This document shows, piece after piece, positions 1-10,920 of a stretch of 64,000 bases of DNA. Origin of the DNA: Gymnorhina tibicen (taxonomy: Eukaryota; Chordata; Aves; Passeriformes; Artamidae). The stretch lies in NCBI GenBank assembly GCA_013399875.1, contig VXAZ01003899.1:558217-622216 (forward strand), written 5' to 3'. The notes below the pieces were generated by a model, which was not told where the DNA came from, searched no databases, and saw only the letters and a list, made by a program, of their open reading frames with translations. Every line of letters starts with the position of its first letter. Position 1 is the first letter of the stretch. Made by a program: the position numbers and the translations under genes.

Positions 1-3000
1 CCGTGTGACAGAGCAGTGGGGTAATTGGAGGAGACAGAAGGAAATGTTAGTTGTTAGTGCAACCAGTGCCGCAGGGCCTGGTACAGCTCTGCCCCACCAG
101 CCTTGTCCCCTTTGCTTTGCTGCGCTGTTTCAGCGTCTCACTTTCAAAACCCAGGTTTATCACAGAGGGAGGTAACCCAGCACCACCTTTTCACAATGTG
201 TTGAGAGAGTTTTGAGTGGGAGAAGGAACTGAACATCGTTGTTTAACTTCGAGTGAAGCCCACAGACACATGGAAGCTTGTGCTGCCAAAGAAGGGCTGG
301 AGTTTGTAGGATCCCTGATATCAAATCCTGTGTATTGGAAGCCTGTAAAGAATCTACAGTGCCCAGAAATAAAAGGCATTCAAAACCAGCAATAATCTAG
401 TACACGAGCTGGTGCAAAAGCTGGTGCCTTTGCAGATCTCTTTGTCCATTTACCTATCACTAAATGGGTCTGAATATTTCTTTCCAACTGAGAATTTTGC
501 AAATGCTGTGCTGTCCCGTGGTCACCCAAATGTGACAAAAGCAGCCTGGCGTGGATCAAAAACCTGGATGGCCAGCACAGCAGGCCTCTAGTAACTATGA
601 GAGATGCTTATTAAGCCTTGGGGAAAAGTGTTTTCTCAATCTGAGTTAAGTTTGAATTAAAATTTCTCAGTTTGGTTAGCTGTTTTGCTAATCAGCTGCA
701 GAAGTCGAACAGGAAAGGAAACCAAAGAGCATCTTCAGCATCCAACAGGTTCTCCCCAGCCCCTTTCATTTGAATCTGTTCCAAATCAGGTTGAAAACAA
801 GAAGCATCACTGTGGCTATTGTACTGTCCTGATGCACATTATGAAGTGCCTTGTACTTAGAAAATGGACATCTGCAAATTGTTTTTTCCTTTTGGCAATG
901 ATAAACTAGGAGACCAGAATTTTTTTTTTAAGCTGGGATGTAGGAGGCGGTATTGTCATCAGTGTTGTGTGTTAAACAAAAAAAACCAACCCTCTCCTAT
1001 GTATTTTCCCACTTAAAGTGTGGCTGAAAAACATTAGGACAGTCACTATTTTACTAAATAGTTAATGTTTCAGGTATTTCTGTTGTGTTGTGTAACATTT
1101 TCTGTCAGAGAAGATCCTTTTGGTATTAAACCAGAATAGAGCACGTGGGTATGTTGTCATGAAAGTATTATATCAGATGAAAAAATTGACAGGCATTCTG
1201 ATACTTATTATATGCTCTTAATTTTATTAATTGAATTCTAAGAAAGGAAACAATCTCTGTGTAGTCTGTGATTTACAGAATCGAGATTGAATATTGACCT
1301 GACAGTCTGGGATTTCTGCTCTCTGAATTAGTCCAAGGGAACTGAAAGGGTGATTAGAGTTTCTGAGTTTTTAAAATAAAATGCTTGTACTATTAGTAGG
1401 TTCAAAATTTAAGTAGTTTCCTTTTTTCTCAAGGTTTCTGCCATAAAATTTGTGTGATTTTCTCTAGCATTGGAAGTATCATTTTTTCCTGACTCTCATC
1501 ACCCCTGTACAAGAAGGTGGAGAAAGGTATAAAGACTAATGCATAAATATTATTGATAAAACCACAGACATGATAGTCTTTTCTGCACGTTGGTGATTTT
1601 AATGTAATTACATTGAGTCTGGAATTAACAGCTCTGTGTCAGGGAACTGCAGTGGTGTTCATGAATTTGGAGCAAGTCAGAAGAGAACAAAGATGCAACT
1701 GCATGGAATTAAATTTGCACCAGAAGTTTGAGGAAGGAGATAAGTAATTGTTTTCAAATCGTGACAGGATTGCAGACTGAGCACTCTTTCCTTCACGAAA
1801 ATTCTGACTAGTAGGGGCTATAAATCAGCTTTATCCTTCAGAAGGAAGAAGGAAGAAGGCAGCTCCATGTGTGCCTGTAGCCAGTTTGGGTGACTGGCAG
1901 AGCAGTGAGTGAGGAGAGCAGCTCCTCTGGGGCTGTAAATTGAAGTCTATGGGACTATGACAGTTCACAGTGGTGAGGATGTGCCACCTCAGAGACTGCT
2001 GATCTCATGTTATGCATCTTCCAAGTAGTCCTTGGAGGATCCTTAGGACTGCTGCAGTCTGCTTCTGCTTACCCTGCAAGATCTGACAAGGATCACAGCC
2101 CAAGGTGGGAAGTTGGCTGGCATAAATAATATTGTCTATAGCTCCAGTTTCCTGATTCAGCATTTTGGATGTGAATAGTTTACAGGGAGAGGACTTCTAA
2201 ATGAGAGGACAGTGCTTTTTCAAGGGACATCTTGGGTTCTGGAAGAGGTGGGAGATATAAGGCTGAGGACCACTCAGCAGAATATGTTTCCCCATATGAT
2301 GGTGGAGGAGTCAGAAAATTCTGGGATTTCCATTTTCTCACAGCTTCCTGGTATTTACAAATCTCTTTCTATGGATTTGAATATTGGGTGGATCAATCTG
2401 AGGCTGTGACTCTGGAGCAGCCAGCAGACAACTGCAACACCGTTTATATTTTCCCTTCATGTGCTAAAAATGCTGCTGTATTGTGTGTTCACCCCTGTCA
2501 GGACACATCTCTTAAAAAATCATTGCTGGGAAGGAATCATGTGCATGACAAAAGGCTTTACAGGATGTGTCTAGAGCACATCTCTACCTGAACACGTTCC
2601 CATTCCAGAGTTCCTGTTGCCTGGGAGCTGAGTGCTGTGCAGCCAGAGCAGCAGGGTTTAATTCCTGCAGCTCCAGCTGGGCTGTAGTGCAGACAGTTCA
2701 CTGGCAATTAGTGCCCTTTGCAGTGTTTGGCCTCCTCTGTTCTGAAATAATTGCTGTTATCATAGATGTTTTATTGCCTTCATTATGGTTAACATTTAAA
2801 TATCAATGAAATAGTATTCTACTAAGTCATCTGAGCAGTAGCTGTCTGCTAGAGTTATCCCTGAAATTTGTGTTTAAGGAGAATATTAATTCAGCACTGA
2901 TTTAGGATTCTTAGAAGGAGGGTTATATATTTGTCAATGAACTATGGGAAACCTTTGCTTATTTGAAAATAAGCAAATATTTGAAACCTCTGCAAAACCT

Positions 3001-5917
3001 GAGCCACTCTCATTTGACATCTTGTGAGCAGAAATGCTGTGTGATTGGAATAATGCTTTGTCTGTGAAATAGAAATATTTTAAGAACTTTTAAAATATTT
3101 TTGAGTCATCAATGCGTGACCTTTCTGCATGCAGATGAATTGCACTGGGAGACAGAGATATATTCTCTGCTCTCAGTGCAGAAGGAACCTCACTGTCACA
3201 GCCTGTTCTGCCTGAGTCCAATCCACATCCTTTAGAAATCAATAGAAAAATCTCTCTTGAATTCCTATGGCCCCCAATGACTCCTGAAGTGCCATGTGAG
3301 ACTGATCCAGACATCAGCTACGTATGTGATTTAATTTTTGTGAGCTGACTTTACATGTGGCTTTTATTTATCACTGCATACCTAAAATCTTCCATCCAAG
3401 TGCATAACTCATTTTAATTTAAACAGGCAACTAAGGCAGAGGGTTGCCTCAGAATTGTATTTTTAAGTTTACAGAAAAAAAAATGGTGGTGCAATTATAT
3501 ATTCCATTTCTGAGCCCTGTTTGAACCTCCCAACATGTAACGAGCAAACACACAGATACTGAAGGGTGAGTGTGTTGATGTATATATTCATGCAGTCTCA
3601 GTGGGTTTGTTCACTTTCTGAAATTGTTGTACAGGCTTGTTTTGGCTCATTGGCCACAAAAGGCTTTGGTTACATCGCTGGGTAAATAAGGTAATGGAGC
3701 ACTAGCAATTGTGTGACAGAGAGGTGCATTTTGCACCAAATCATCTGCCACAGTGGGCCTTGAGTTGTCACTGTGACCTTAGCAGGGATTGAGAGGCAGA
3801 GTCTCAGCCCTGCAGATGAGCAGTGGTGCTCAGGGTGCTCACTGCCAGCACTGCAGCCACAGAACAGCAGCGCCCTGCAGGCTGGGAGGCACAGCTGGCA
3901 CAGCGGCTGACAGCTCTAAGAGGTGACTTTCAGCTCTCCTGCTGAAGTTGGCAGTGTTTCCCTCCACATCCTGTCCTTTAAATTTTTAGTAGACTGCCTC
4001 TGAGTCCTTGCATATTGAGAATCTGAATCCACAAACCCAGGAGTTTGTACACCCATTGATCCCAATACTTGGCTGTGTGTTTCCTGTCCAATTTTTAATA
4101 TTGTCAGGTTTTCCAGAGGATCTGGAATGAATATTACATGTTATAGTATAAGTCATCATGTGCTAAGACTGACAGCTCTTATCAGCCCGGTGTGTGAACC
4201 TGTGTGACTTGACTGATACAGATCTCTGGCAGCAGATCATGCAGATGCCAGATTTTCAAAACTCTGCTTTTACTGACATAACTCTCTCTGCTCACGGATT
4301 TGGAAAGGAAGGGTAATTTTGCTCTATTGGTGCAGCTTGCTGTCATGGGTATGTCAGCCCCCAAGCTGGCTCCAGATTGTCAGTGCATCCATCTGGCACA
4401 ACACTGTGCTGGAATACCAGCTCTGATCCCACTGACAGAGCGCTTGGGTGCTGTCCTGCCAGGACACAGCACAGCAGCAGCAGCAAAACGTGCTGCCAGT
4501 GTCAGAGCTGCTCTCAACCTGCTCCTGAGTGTGCCTATGCAGAGCCAGGGTACCCTGCAACCTCCTGGCGTTGCTAATATGTTTGTGTGTCTTCCTGCGT
4601 ACCCAAAACCCAGTCTTAATAGGGTAAAATCTAATTAGCTGTAATCTGCTGAGGTTTTAGATGATGGCTCTGCCAAGGGATTTCTAGGCAGAATTGTAAA
4701 AATGTTTTTGAATTGGCGGATGACCAAGAAAGAGAGTTAACTCCCAGGAAACTTTTCTAGAGCTTTTGATAAAATGTCCTATGTAAATACATGACATTGG
4801 AACAGCTAAATCGTTCAGGGAAGGATGAAACGCTGTTAGGTTGCTTCAGCAGATATTTTCTTCAGCACATCCATAAACGCACAAAAGCACTGTCTGCTGC
4901 CAAAGTGACCCTGTGGAATTCTGTGCTCCTTGTAGAAAGTAGAGGTTGCTCCCTGCCCTATGGCTGTGGTGTGTGGACACCACGTTTCAAATAGGCAATG
5001 GCAGGACTGGCCACGCTGGGACACAGAGGGGTGGTCACCGGCCCTGTCCATTCTCATGACAAACAGGGCTACTGTATTTGCAGATTTGGTGCACTTGCAG
5101 CATGACAATTATGCCCTGTTGAAGTGCTTTCCATTTCCTGTGCCATCTTGATAAACCTTATAGCTTCTAATTTGCTGGAGAGTCATTGATATAATTAGGA
5201 GCTACACAAATGGGAGCAGCACACTCGGCTGATGGTAATCGAGTCAGTTCACTCTTCCTGAGAAGCTCTAAGGGGGTCCCTCCAGCCGCTGAGATTATTT
5301 TCTCTTCAGGCTCAGCTTTGATAGAGCAGCAGCAATCCTTACGTGCCTGGGCCAGGACATGCTTTATTACAGGCTGCTCCACTCCCCATATATTTTTTCC
5401 TAAGGAAAGGGAGGAGAGGGAGCCCATCCGTCCGTGTGTTTCCGAGGAGCGATTGGAGCTGTCCGGCCGTGTCAGCGGGCTGTGCTGACAAACCTGTGAG
5501 AGCCAACAGCTCTCTTTTGGTCACAGTGAGCCCTTCACGTGCCGTGCCCGAGTCTGATGTCCCCCACTCAGGTTGCACCGGGTTTTTAAACAACGTGGCA
5601 GCTGAACTGACAGGTCTGGATCTGTTCCAGCAGTTGATGAAAACTCCTCTTCTGTGCCCCTCGTTACCCAGACGTGGTAAACAGTGACCTCCAGCCATCC
5701 TTACGCTGCTGCTGGTTGCTTTCCCTGAGCAGTATCTTTCATGGTATGTCACAAATTGTCACAGCTGTCAGGGAGTGTGTCTTCATGCTCGCAGCTAGGC
5801 ACATTTATTACCAAGAATTTTAACAGGTTGTTTCTGTAAATAGTGTGTTGGTGAAGAAATGCAAATAATTGATCAATCTATTATTCTCTTTTCTCCCTTT
5901 TTTTTCTCTCCTAACAG
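1..5917 (+). other. SLIT3: SLIT3 intron, 3' part (5' end outside window)
   Basis: This stretch ends in a pyrimidine-rich tract and AG acceptor at 5916-5917. I looked for the preceding 72-bp LRR exon expected from other SLIT genes and do not see it, so it should lie upstream of the window. The stretch is mostly AT-rich. It has a G+C-richer patch at about 3770-3960, a short CAG run near 4470-4485 and a G+C-richer patch at about 5230-5700. I see no recognisable mobile element. The open frames here are short and have no family resemblance that I recognise. Confidence 0.8.
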
Positions 5918-5989
5918 TACCCTCAACAATAACAACATCACCCGCATTCCTGTCACCAGCTTCAATCACATGCCAAAGATCAGGACTCT
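5918..5989 (+). CDS. SLIT3: SLIT3 exon: last LRR of domain D1 (about human exon 7)
   Basis: SLIT3 is a secreted axon-guidance and angiogenic glycoprotein that acts outside the cell through Robo receptors. This 72-bp exon encodes one 24-residue leucine-rich repeat, beginning [11 protein letters not shown] and ending MPKIRTL, about residues 181-205 of the family protein. It is the last LRR of the first LRR domain. The acceptor follows a long pyrimidine tract (5891-5917) and the donor is gtgagt. It begins and ends in phase 2: the first base completes a Leu codon and the last two start one. MPKIRTL is the SLIT3 form; SLIT2 has MPKLRTF here. The 72-bp size is the standard SLIT LRR exon. Third codon positions are about 74% G/C. 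There is no stop or frameshift. Confidence 0.97.
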
Positions 5990-8900
5990 GTGAGTAGCGT
6001 CTTCTGATTTTATAATACAATAGTGATGCTGTAAGCCAACTTTTTGGCTATTTGTCATCTGTGATAATCTCATTTCAGTCCCTGGGGCTGCCTCAGGGAC
6101 CTGGGTGGCTGCAGGGTTGGGGAGCCCTGTGGTGAGCCTGGGCAGGGGGTTGTGAAGGGGGCTGGTGCCCACAGGGCCCTGAGAGCCACTGTTCTGGATT
6201 TGCCCAGCATTAAGTAAGAGTCAGTTTTATCAAGCTTTTGAATTTACCTAGAAAAGAAACTGGCTTTTTTTTTTTTCCCCATGGGAAAATCCATAATGGG
6301 AAATGTGTTCCAAGCTGGAACATCATCAAGATCGTAAAAAGTGCTCAGATGGATCAAATTATTGAATTTTGTTAATATCCTGTGTTTAAATCCCATTTAT
6401 TCTTTTCAAATTCAAAATACTAATTTCTGAAACAAGGCATTTTTAAAGGACATGAAAAAGCATCTTTCCAGATACTTTCTGAAACAAAATGTCACTTATT
6501 CTGATGGATTTTTTTTATAAAAGCTTCTCTTATACCAAATCCATTTGGTTTTGAGCTGGATGCCATTGCACTGGAAAAGCTCTGTTCTTTAGTAGATCAA
6601 AATACAAAGACTGTGAAATTAGACTAAGCATTTGTATAATTTAGCCATAGCCTACCAAAACCATTTTCTTTAAGTAAATTATTTCTTTAAATTCCTTTAG
6701 GGAATATACAGCTTCAGGAAAAGTCACGTCTAAACAAAGCATCCCTGTTTTTCCTCCAGATTCTCAAACTCATCCAAGATGTATTTAATTCTAAAGGCAA
6801 AGAAAGGGAAATTGTAGCTAGCCTGAAAATTTTCTGTGCCACTGAAAAAATGCAATACTTCAAGGATGCTCTGCATGCATGTGTAAATCATATTAAATAA
6901 ATTAACAGAACTGAAGAAAAATGGCTCTTACTTATGTCAATCCCTGCAAGATAACCTCTGACTTAAATTTACATTTTTCATTAAATGATGACATTATTAG
7001 ATCTTAATGTAAGTAATTAAATGGAAATTAGATGTTTGTCTTTTAGAAGAGAATGAATAAAGAAGATAAAGGTGTAGAGTTAAGGTTCCTGGAGTTTTGC
7101 CTTTTCTTGTTCAGTCACAGTGGTCCAGAAAATTTGCCTGGCTTTTCCAGATTAGCCAATCTTGTCTGTTAGCAGAGCTCACTGCCTTCAGTGCCTTCTG
7201 CCATTTTCCTTTTAGTTTAATTTCAGAGATGGCTTTGCATATAGCTCCCTGGAGACTTACACTGACTAATCCCCCTCTGCTGTAATTAAGGGTGGAAAAA
7301 AGAAAAAAAAAAAGGGAAGGAAGTCATAAATAGGATTTATAAAGGGAAGCTTTTCTATTGAATTCTGAGAGACACGTTTTATAGAACATGAATGCTGACC
7401 CACTCTAAAAGGATTTGCTGGAAATTTAATTGAGGGTCTATGAATAAAAGGGCAACTTTAGCAAACTTGCATTTGTATTCATTCACCTGATGTTCTGTAA
7501 AGTCAGTTTCATCAATATCTAGTGACAGGTTTCAGTCTCCAAAGACTACCAAATAACACTCAGTACCCCTAGCAGGTCTATATAGGAATTTGTATAAAGA
7601 TACTGTTTGGGGGAAGGTGTTAATATTCTCTAGAGTTTCTTGTTGGAAAAGGATCATGAATGATGTTCCTCACAGTTTGGTGACTCTACTGTTTCCTTAA
7701 AAAATGGTCATCAGTGTGTCCACCTTCTCTAATAGCCTCACACTTAGATGTGGACTTTTTTGGAAGTTTTTGTAGGAAATCCCTGGTCTGAATGTTCCTT
7801 AAGTAGGGATGAGCCCTTTTTCCCATCAGCTGAGGCCCAGTGCAGTGTGGACAGTGTTTCCCTGTGTGTCTCTTTTACACTCTGGTGAGATCCATTAGCA
7901 AGACATTTGGGGATGCTCCTGCTGCAGCTCCGTGTGCTCTGATGGTTCTGTGAATAAATAGCTTTTCTTCATGGCTCTCAAAACAATCTGCCCATTGTAG
8001 AATAGAGAAGAAAATATAAAAAGTATATTAACCTTGAACATGAGCACTCAGGGGAAAGAAAGAAATAAAAAGGGTAAAATGCCAGGAACTTTTGAAGCAT
8101 TTGAAGCATTGAAGAATTCTTTACTAAAATGAGCTCCTCTGTGCTAAGATTTTTTAGTTAACTGTCTGTTCTCTTCTTAAGTTGCATCAATTTTTAGCCT
8201 TGATTGGAAGTGACAGGAATTAGTTTTTATTGATCTGCTTTCCTTTGCTTGGAACAGCTTTATTTATGATAAAGCATGTTCCATCTACCTATTTGCTTAA
8301 TGGTAAGTGTCCTGTTGTCTCTGCATCTGTGAATTACTGTTGAGACAGGTAATTACATTATTTCTTTTAATTTTTTTATTTAAAGGTAAACTGAAAATGT
8401 GTGAAATCACTTCCGTGTTTTTTGTGTTCACAGGGAATTGGTTTATAATGCTTTTGAAGTACTGTGAAAAGTCTACTTGAGGCTATATTTATTAATATAA
8501 TTATCAAAAACATATCCTGATAGGCTGCTTCGTTAAGATTGAGAAGGTCTCTAAATGATCTCTCCCAAGCAAACCATGGAGTAGCTGTGCAAAAAGACTT
8601 GAGAAGATGACAAGGAGGGCTCTGCTGAGGCAGAGAGGTGGTAGTTTGCACTACTGAAACCCAAATAAATCAATTTAGTGAGGGGAAAAAAAAAACAGCT
8701 CACAGAACTGGAAAACTGCCTAACCCTAAACCTTTTTGTGAAATGGTGTTTTCCTCACTCATGCCTGCATACAGGGGGTGCAGGGAATGGCATGGGATGA
8801 GCTCAGTTCCAGTTCCAGAAGGAAAATTATCCTGAGTATCGTTGTTGACTGCTGTGGTGGGAAGGATGAGACTCTGAGGACTTAAATGAAATGCCGCCTC

Positions 8901-9776
8901 TCTTAGGTTACAACAAAGTCTTACTTAGGATGATTTCTGGCTAGATGATATTTATGTATTTATTTGTTCTTCAAAAAACAGATTAATGGTTCATAATAGC
9001 CAAACATCTTACTAGAAATCTAACTTACTGCAGCCCAATTAAATAGCTTCGCAATCCCTAAACTCAAGGTCTTCTAGCCATCCTTGTCAAACAATTATGT
9101 TTTCCAGTGCTCCCCAGAGATTAGTGTTTTCCATCTCTACAGGATAAACTCTCAGTTCCAGATTTGTGGGTTTTTCTTTTCTTTATTGTGGCTGTCCACC
9201 CCAGACATACAAATCTGGGGACTGTCAGCCTGGGCGCCACTGCTGAGCTGAGCTGAGCTGCTGCTGTGCTGTAAGGACAGCTCACAGACAGACATTTAAT
9301 TTCTTTGGAGGATGGACAAGGCTAAATCCGGTGCACACCAATTGTGTGCCTGTAATATTAGTGAATAATGCTTTGTCTAACCATTTCTGACAGGATTTTT
9401 AATCTGGTTCATCGTTCCATTTGGTGCAACACTGCAAATGCATGAGTCATTACAGGAATGAAATAATTAATGCCCTGGACTTTTGTTTTGACCTAAAGTT
9501 TGGTAGCTATTTAAATGACCAGATTTTTTCCCTGAACCCATCATCATTTTGCAGATGTGATAATGGTTCTGCAAGTCCCTGGTACCAGGCATGGAGCAGG
9601 CTGGGCAGGGAGCTGCCCATGAGTGGATCTATTATGAGCTGAAAATTCCTTGTAGATGCTTTATACTTGTGTTAAATTACTACAGGAAAAAGAGCATTGA
9701 TGAATTTGTTCAGGCAGCACAGGAACAGAAGTGGTATCAATAGCCTCTGATGTTTTATTTTGCCTGTCTTTTCCCA

Positions 9777-9909
9777 GAATATTCTGAGTTGGAAGGGACC
9801 CGTAAGAGTCATCAAGTCCAAGTCTTCAGTGAAAGGCCCATACAGGGATCAGACCCACAGCCTTGGTGTTATTAACACCATGCTCCAATCAGCTGAGCTA
9901 ATGTGGAGG
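9777..9909 (-). mobile_element. TguSINE1-like SINE (tRNA-Ile head, CR1 tail), reverse orientation
   Basis: Read on the minus strand from 9909 to about 9835, the sequence follows tRNA-Ile closely. There is an A box (TAGCTCAGCTG), an AAT anticodon in the context GTTAATAAC, and a degraded B box (GGGTCTGATCC, normally GGTTCGANTCC). From about 9834 down to 9777 it continues as a CR1 3' tail, with the GAAGACTTGGACTTGATGA-type motif and a terminal CAACTCAGAATATTCTG. A tRNA-Ile head joined to a CR1 tail is the architecture of TguSINE1 of zebra finch and relatives (established knowledge). Such SINEs are transcribed by RNA polymerase III and copied by CR1 reverse transcriptase. The damaged B box suggests an inactive old copy. 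No clear target-site duplication is visible. Confidence 0.85.
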
Positions 9910-9910
9910 G

Positions 9911-9967
9911 GTTCTCTCTCTCCCTCTCTCCACCTCTCCCCAAAGGAGGGAGAAAAGGGGAGAATCA
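9911..9967. repeat. Polypyrimidine/polypurine low-complexity tract
   Basis: A run of CT-rich sequence (about 9912-9941) is followed at once by a purine-rich run of GGAGGGAGAAAAGGGGAG type. The two halves could partly pair. It directly abuts the tRNA head of the SINE, so it may mark the pre-insertion site. Confidence 0.6.
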
Positions 9968-10165
9968 CTCATCATCCTGTTCTTCAGCCTGGTGCTCATG
10001 TTTAGACAAGCCATCCTTTTAATTCACTCAGAGATATCACATTAATGCAGTTCTTTCTGATATGAAATCACAAGCAAAGTGATCACATGGAGAAATCTTA
10101 CATTTTGCGTATTTTTGTCTCTAGAATGGCCAGCTGTATGTGGATCACCACTGAACTTAATTCTT

Positions 10166-10541
10166 CCACAGAATCACCAGGTTGGAAGAGACCTCTAAGA
10201 TCACCAAGTCCAACCCATGCCCTAACACCTCAACTAATCCATGGCACTGCATGCCACATCCAGTCTTTTTTTAAACACATCCAGGGATGGTGATTCCACC
10301 ACCTCCCCGGGCAGACAATTCCAGTACTTCACCACTCTTTCCGTGAAAAACTTTTTCCTAATATCCAACCTATATTTCCCCTGGCACAGCTTAAGACTGT
10401 GTCCTCTCGTTCTGTCAGTTGCTGCCTGGAGAAAGAGACCAACCCCACCTGACTACAACTGCCTTTCAGGAAGTTGTAGAGGGTGATAAAGTCACTTCTG
10501 AGTCTCCTTTTCTCCAGGCTAAACAACCCCAGCTCCCCAAA
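10166..10541 (-). mobile_element. CR1 LINE 3' fragment, reverse orientation
   Basis: On the minus strand this reads as the 3' end of a CR1 non-LTR retrotransposon. Starting near 10541, it has GGGGAGCTGGGGTTGTTTAG, then GAGAAAAGGAGACTC, CACCCTCTACAACTTCCTG and GGTTGGTCTCTTTCTCC. It ends near 10166 with TTGGACTTGGTGATCTTAGA and GGTTGGAAGAGACC-type sequence read toward the 3' end. It is 5'-truncated like most CR1 copies and holds only the extreme C-terminus of ORF2 plus the 3' UTR. No intact frame remains. It sits about 215 bp upstream of the LRRCT exon. Confidence 0.9.
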
Positions 10542-10756
10542 ACATTATTAACAATAGCACAAATTTATATCTGACCTTTGTCTAATATTCCATGGCAATG
10601 AGGACAGTTGAGCCCTGGCTCATCTGTAAGCAAGAACCTGCAGTGCTCCCACTGAAATGGCAGCAGAGAGCCGGGCAGGCTCGTGGCTGATCGCTCTCTT
10701 TGTGGCTTATGTTTAAAACACCACCAGTGACCATGGGTTTGCTGTGTCGTTTGCAG

Positions 10757-10920
10757 GCGGCTCCACTCCAACTTCCTGCACTGCGACTGCCACCTGGCCT
10801 GGCTGTCGGACTGGCTGCGCCAGCGCCGCACCATCGGCCAGTTCACCTTCTGCCTGGCGCCCGTCGGCCTGCGCGGCTTCCTCGTGGCAGAGGTGCAGAA
10901 GAAGGACTTTGTCTGCTCTG
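10757..10920 (+). CDS. SLIT3: SLIT3 exon: D1 C-terminal cap, LRRCT (about human exon 8)
   Basis: This 164-bp exon encodes the cysteine-rich cap that closes LRR domain D1. It opens [20 protein letters not shown] and ends [10 protein letters not shown], about residues 205-260 of the family. Four cysteines typical of an LRRCT cap are present (CDC, FCL and VC) with the conserved [12 protein letters not shown] helix. The exon enters in phase 2 and leaves in phase 1. The acceptor is ttgcag; the donor gtaatg is weaker than gtaagt. QFT and the CLAP segment fit SLIT3 rather than SLIT2. It is compositionally odd: 51 of 54 full codons end in G or C (about 94%), far above the neighbouring exons. Compared with the human protein as I recall it, GFLVAEV replaces GFNVADV. 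Confidence 0.97.

Larger units (their letters stand above)
5990..10756 (+). other. SLIT3: SLIT3 intron between D1 LRR and D1 LRRCT exons (4,767 bp)
   Basis: The intron has a gtgagt donor and a ttgcag acceptor. The 5' two-thirds is AT-rich unique sequence with A- and T-runs, for example near 6265-6278, 7297-7312 and 8685-8694. A short GAGCT-type repeat lies at about 9243-9265. The 3' third carries two retroposons in reverse orientation, a TguSINE1-like element and a CR1 3' end, listed separately. I see no exon or RNA gene. Confidence 0.85.

Noticed and set aside
9835..9909. tRNA-Ile gene on the minus strand
   Set aside because: The anticodon arm is preserved, but the B box and acceptor stem are damaged and it is fused to a CR1 tail. 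It is a SINE head, not a functional tRNA gene.
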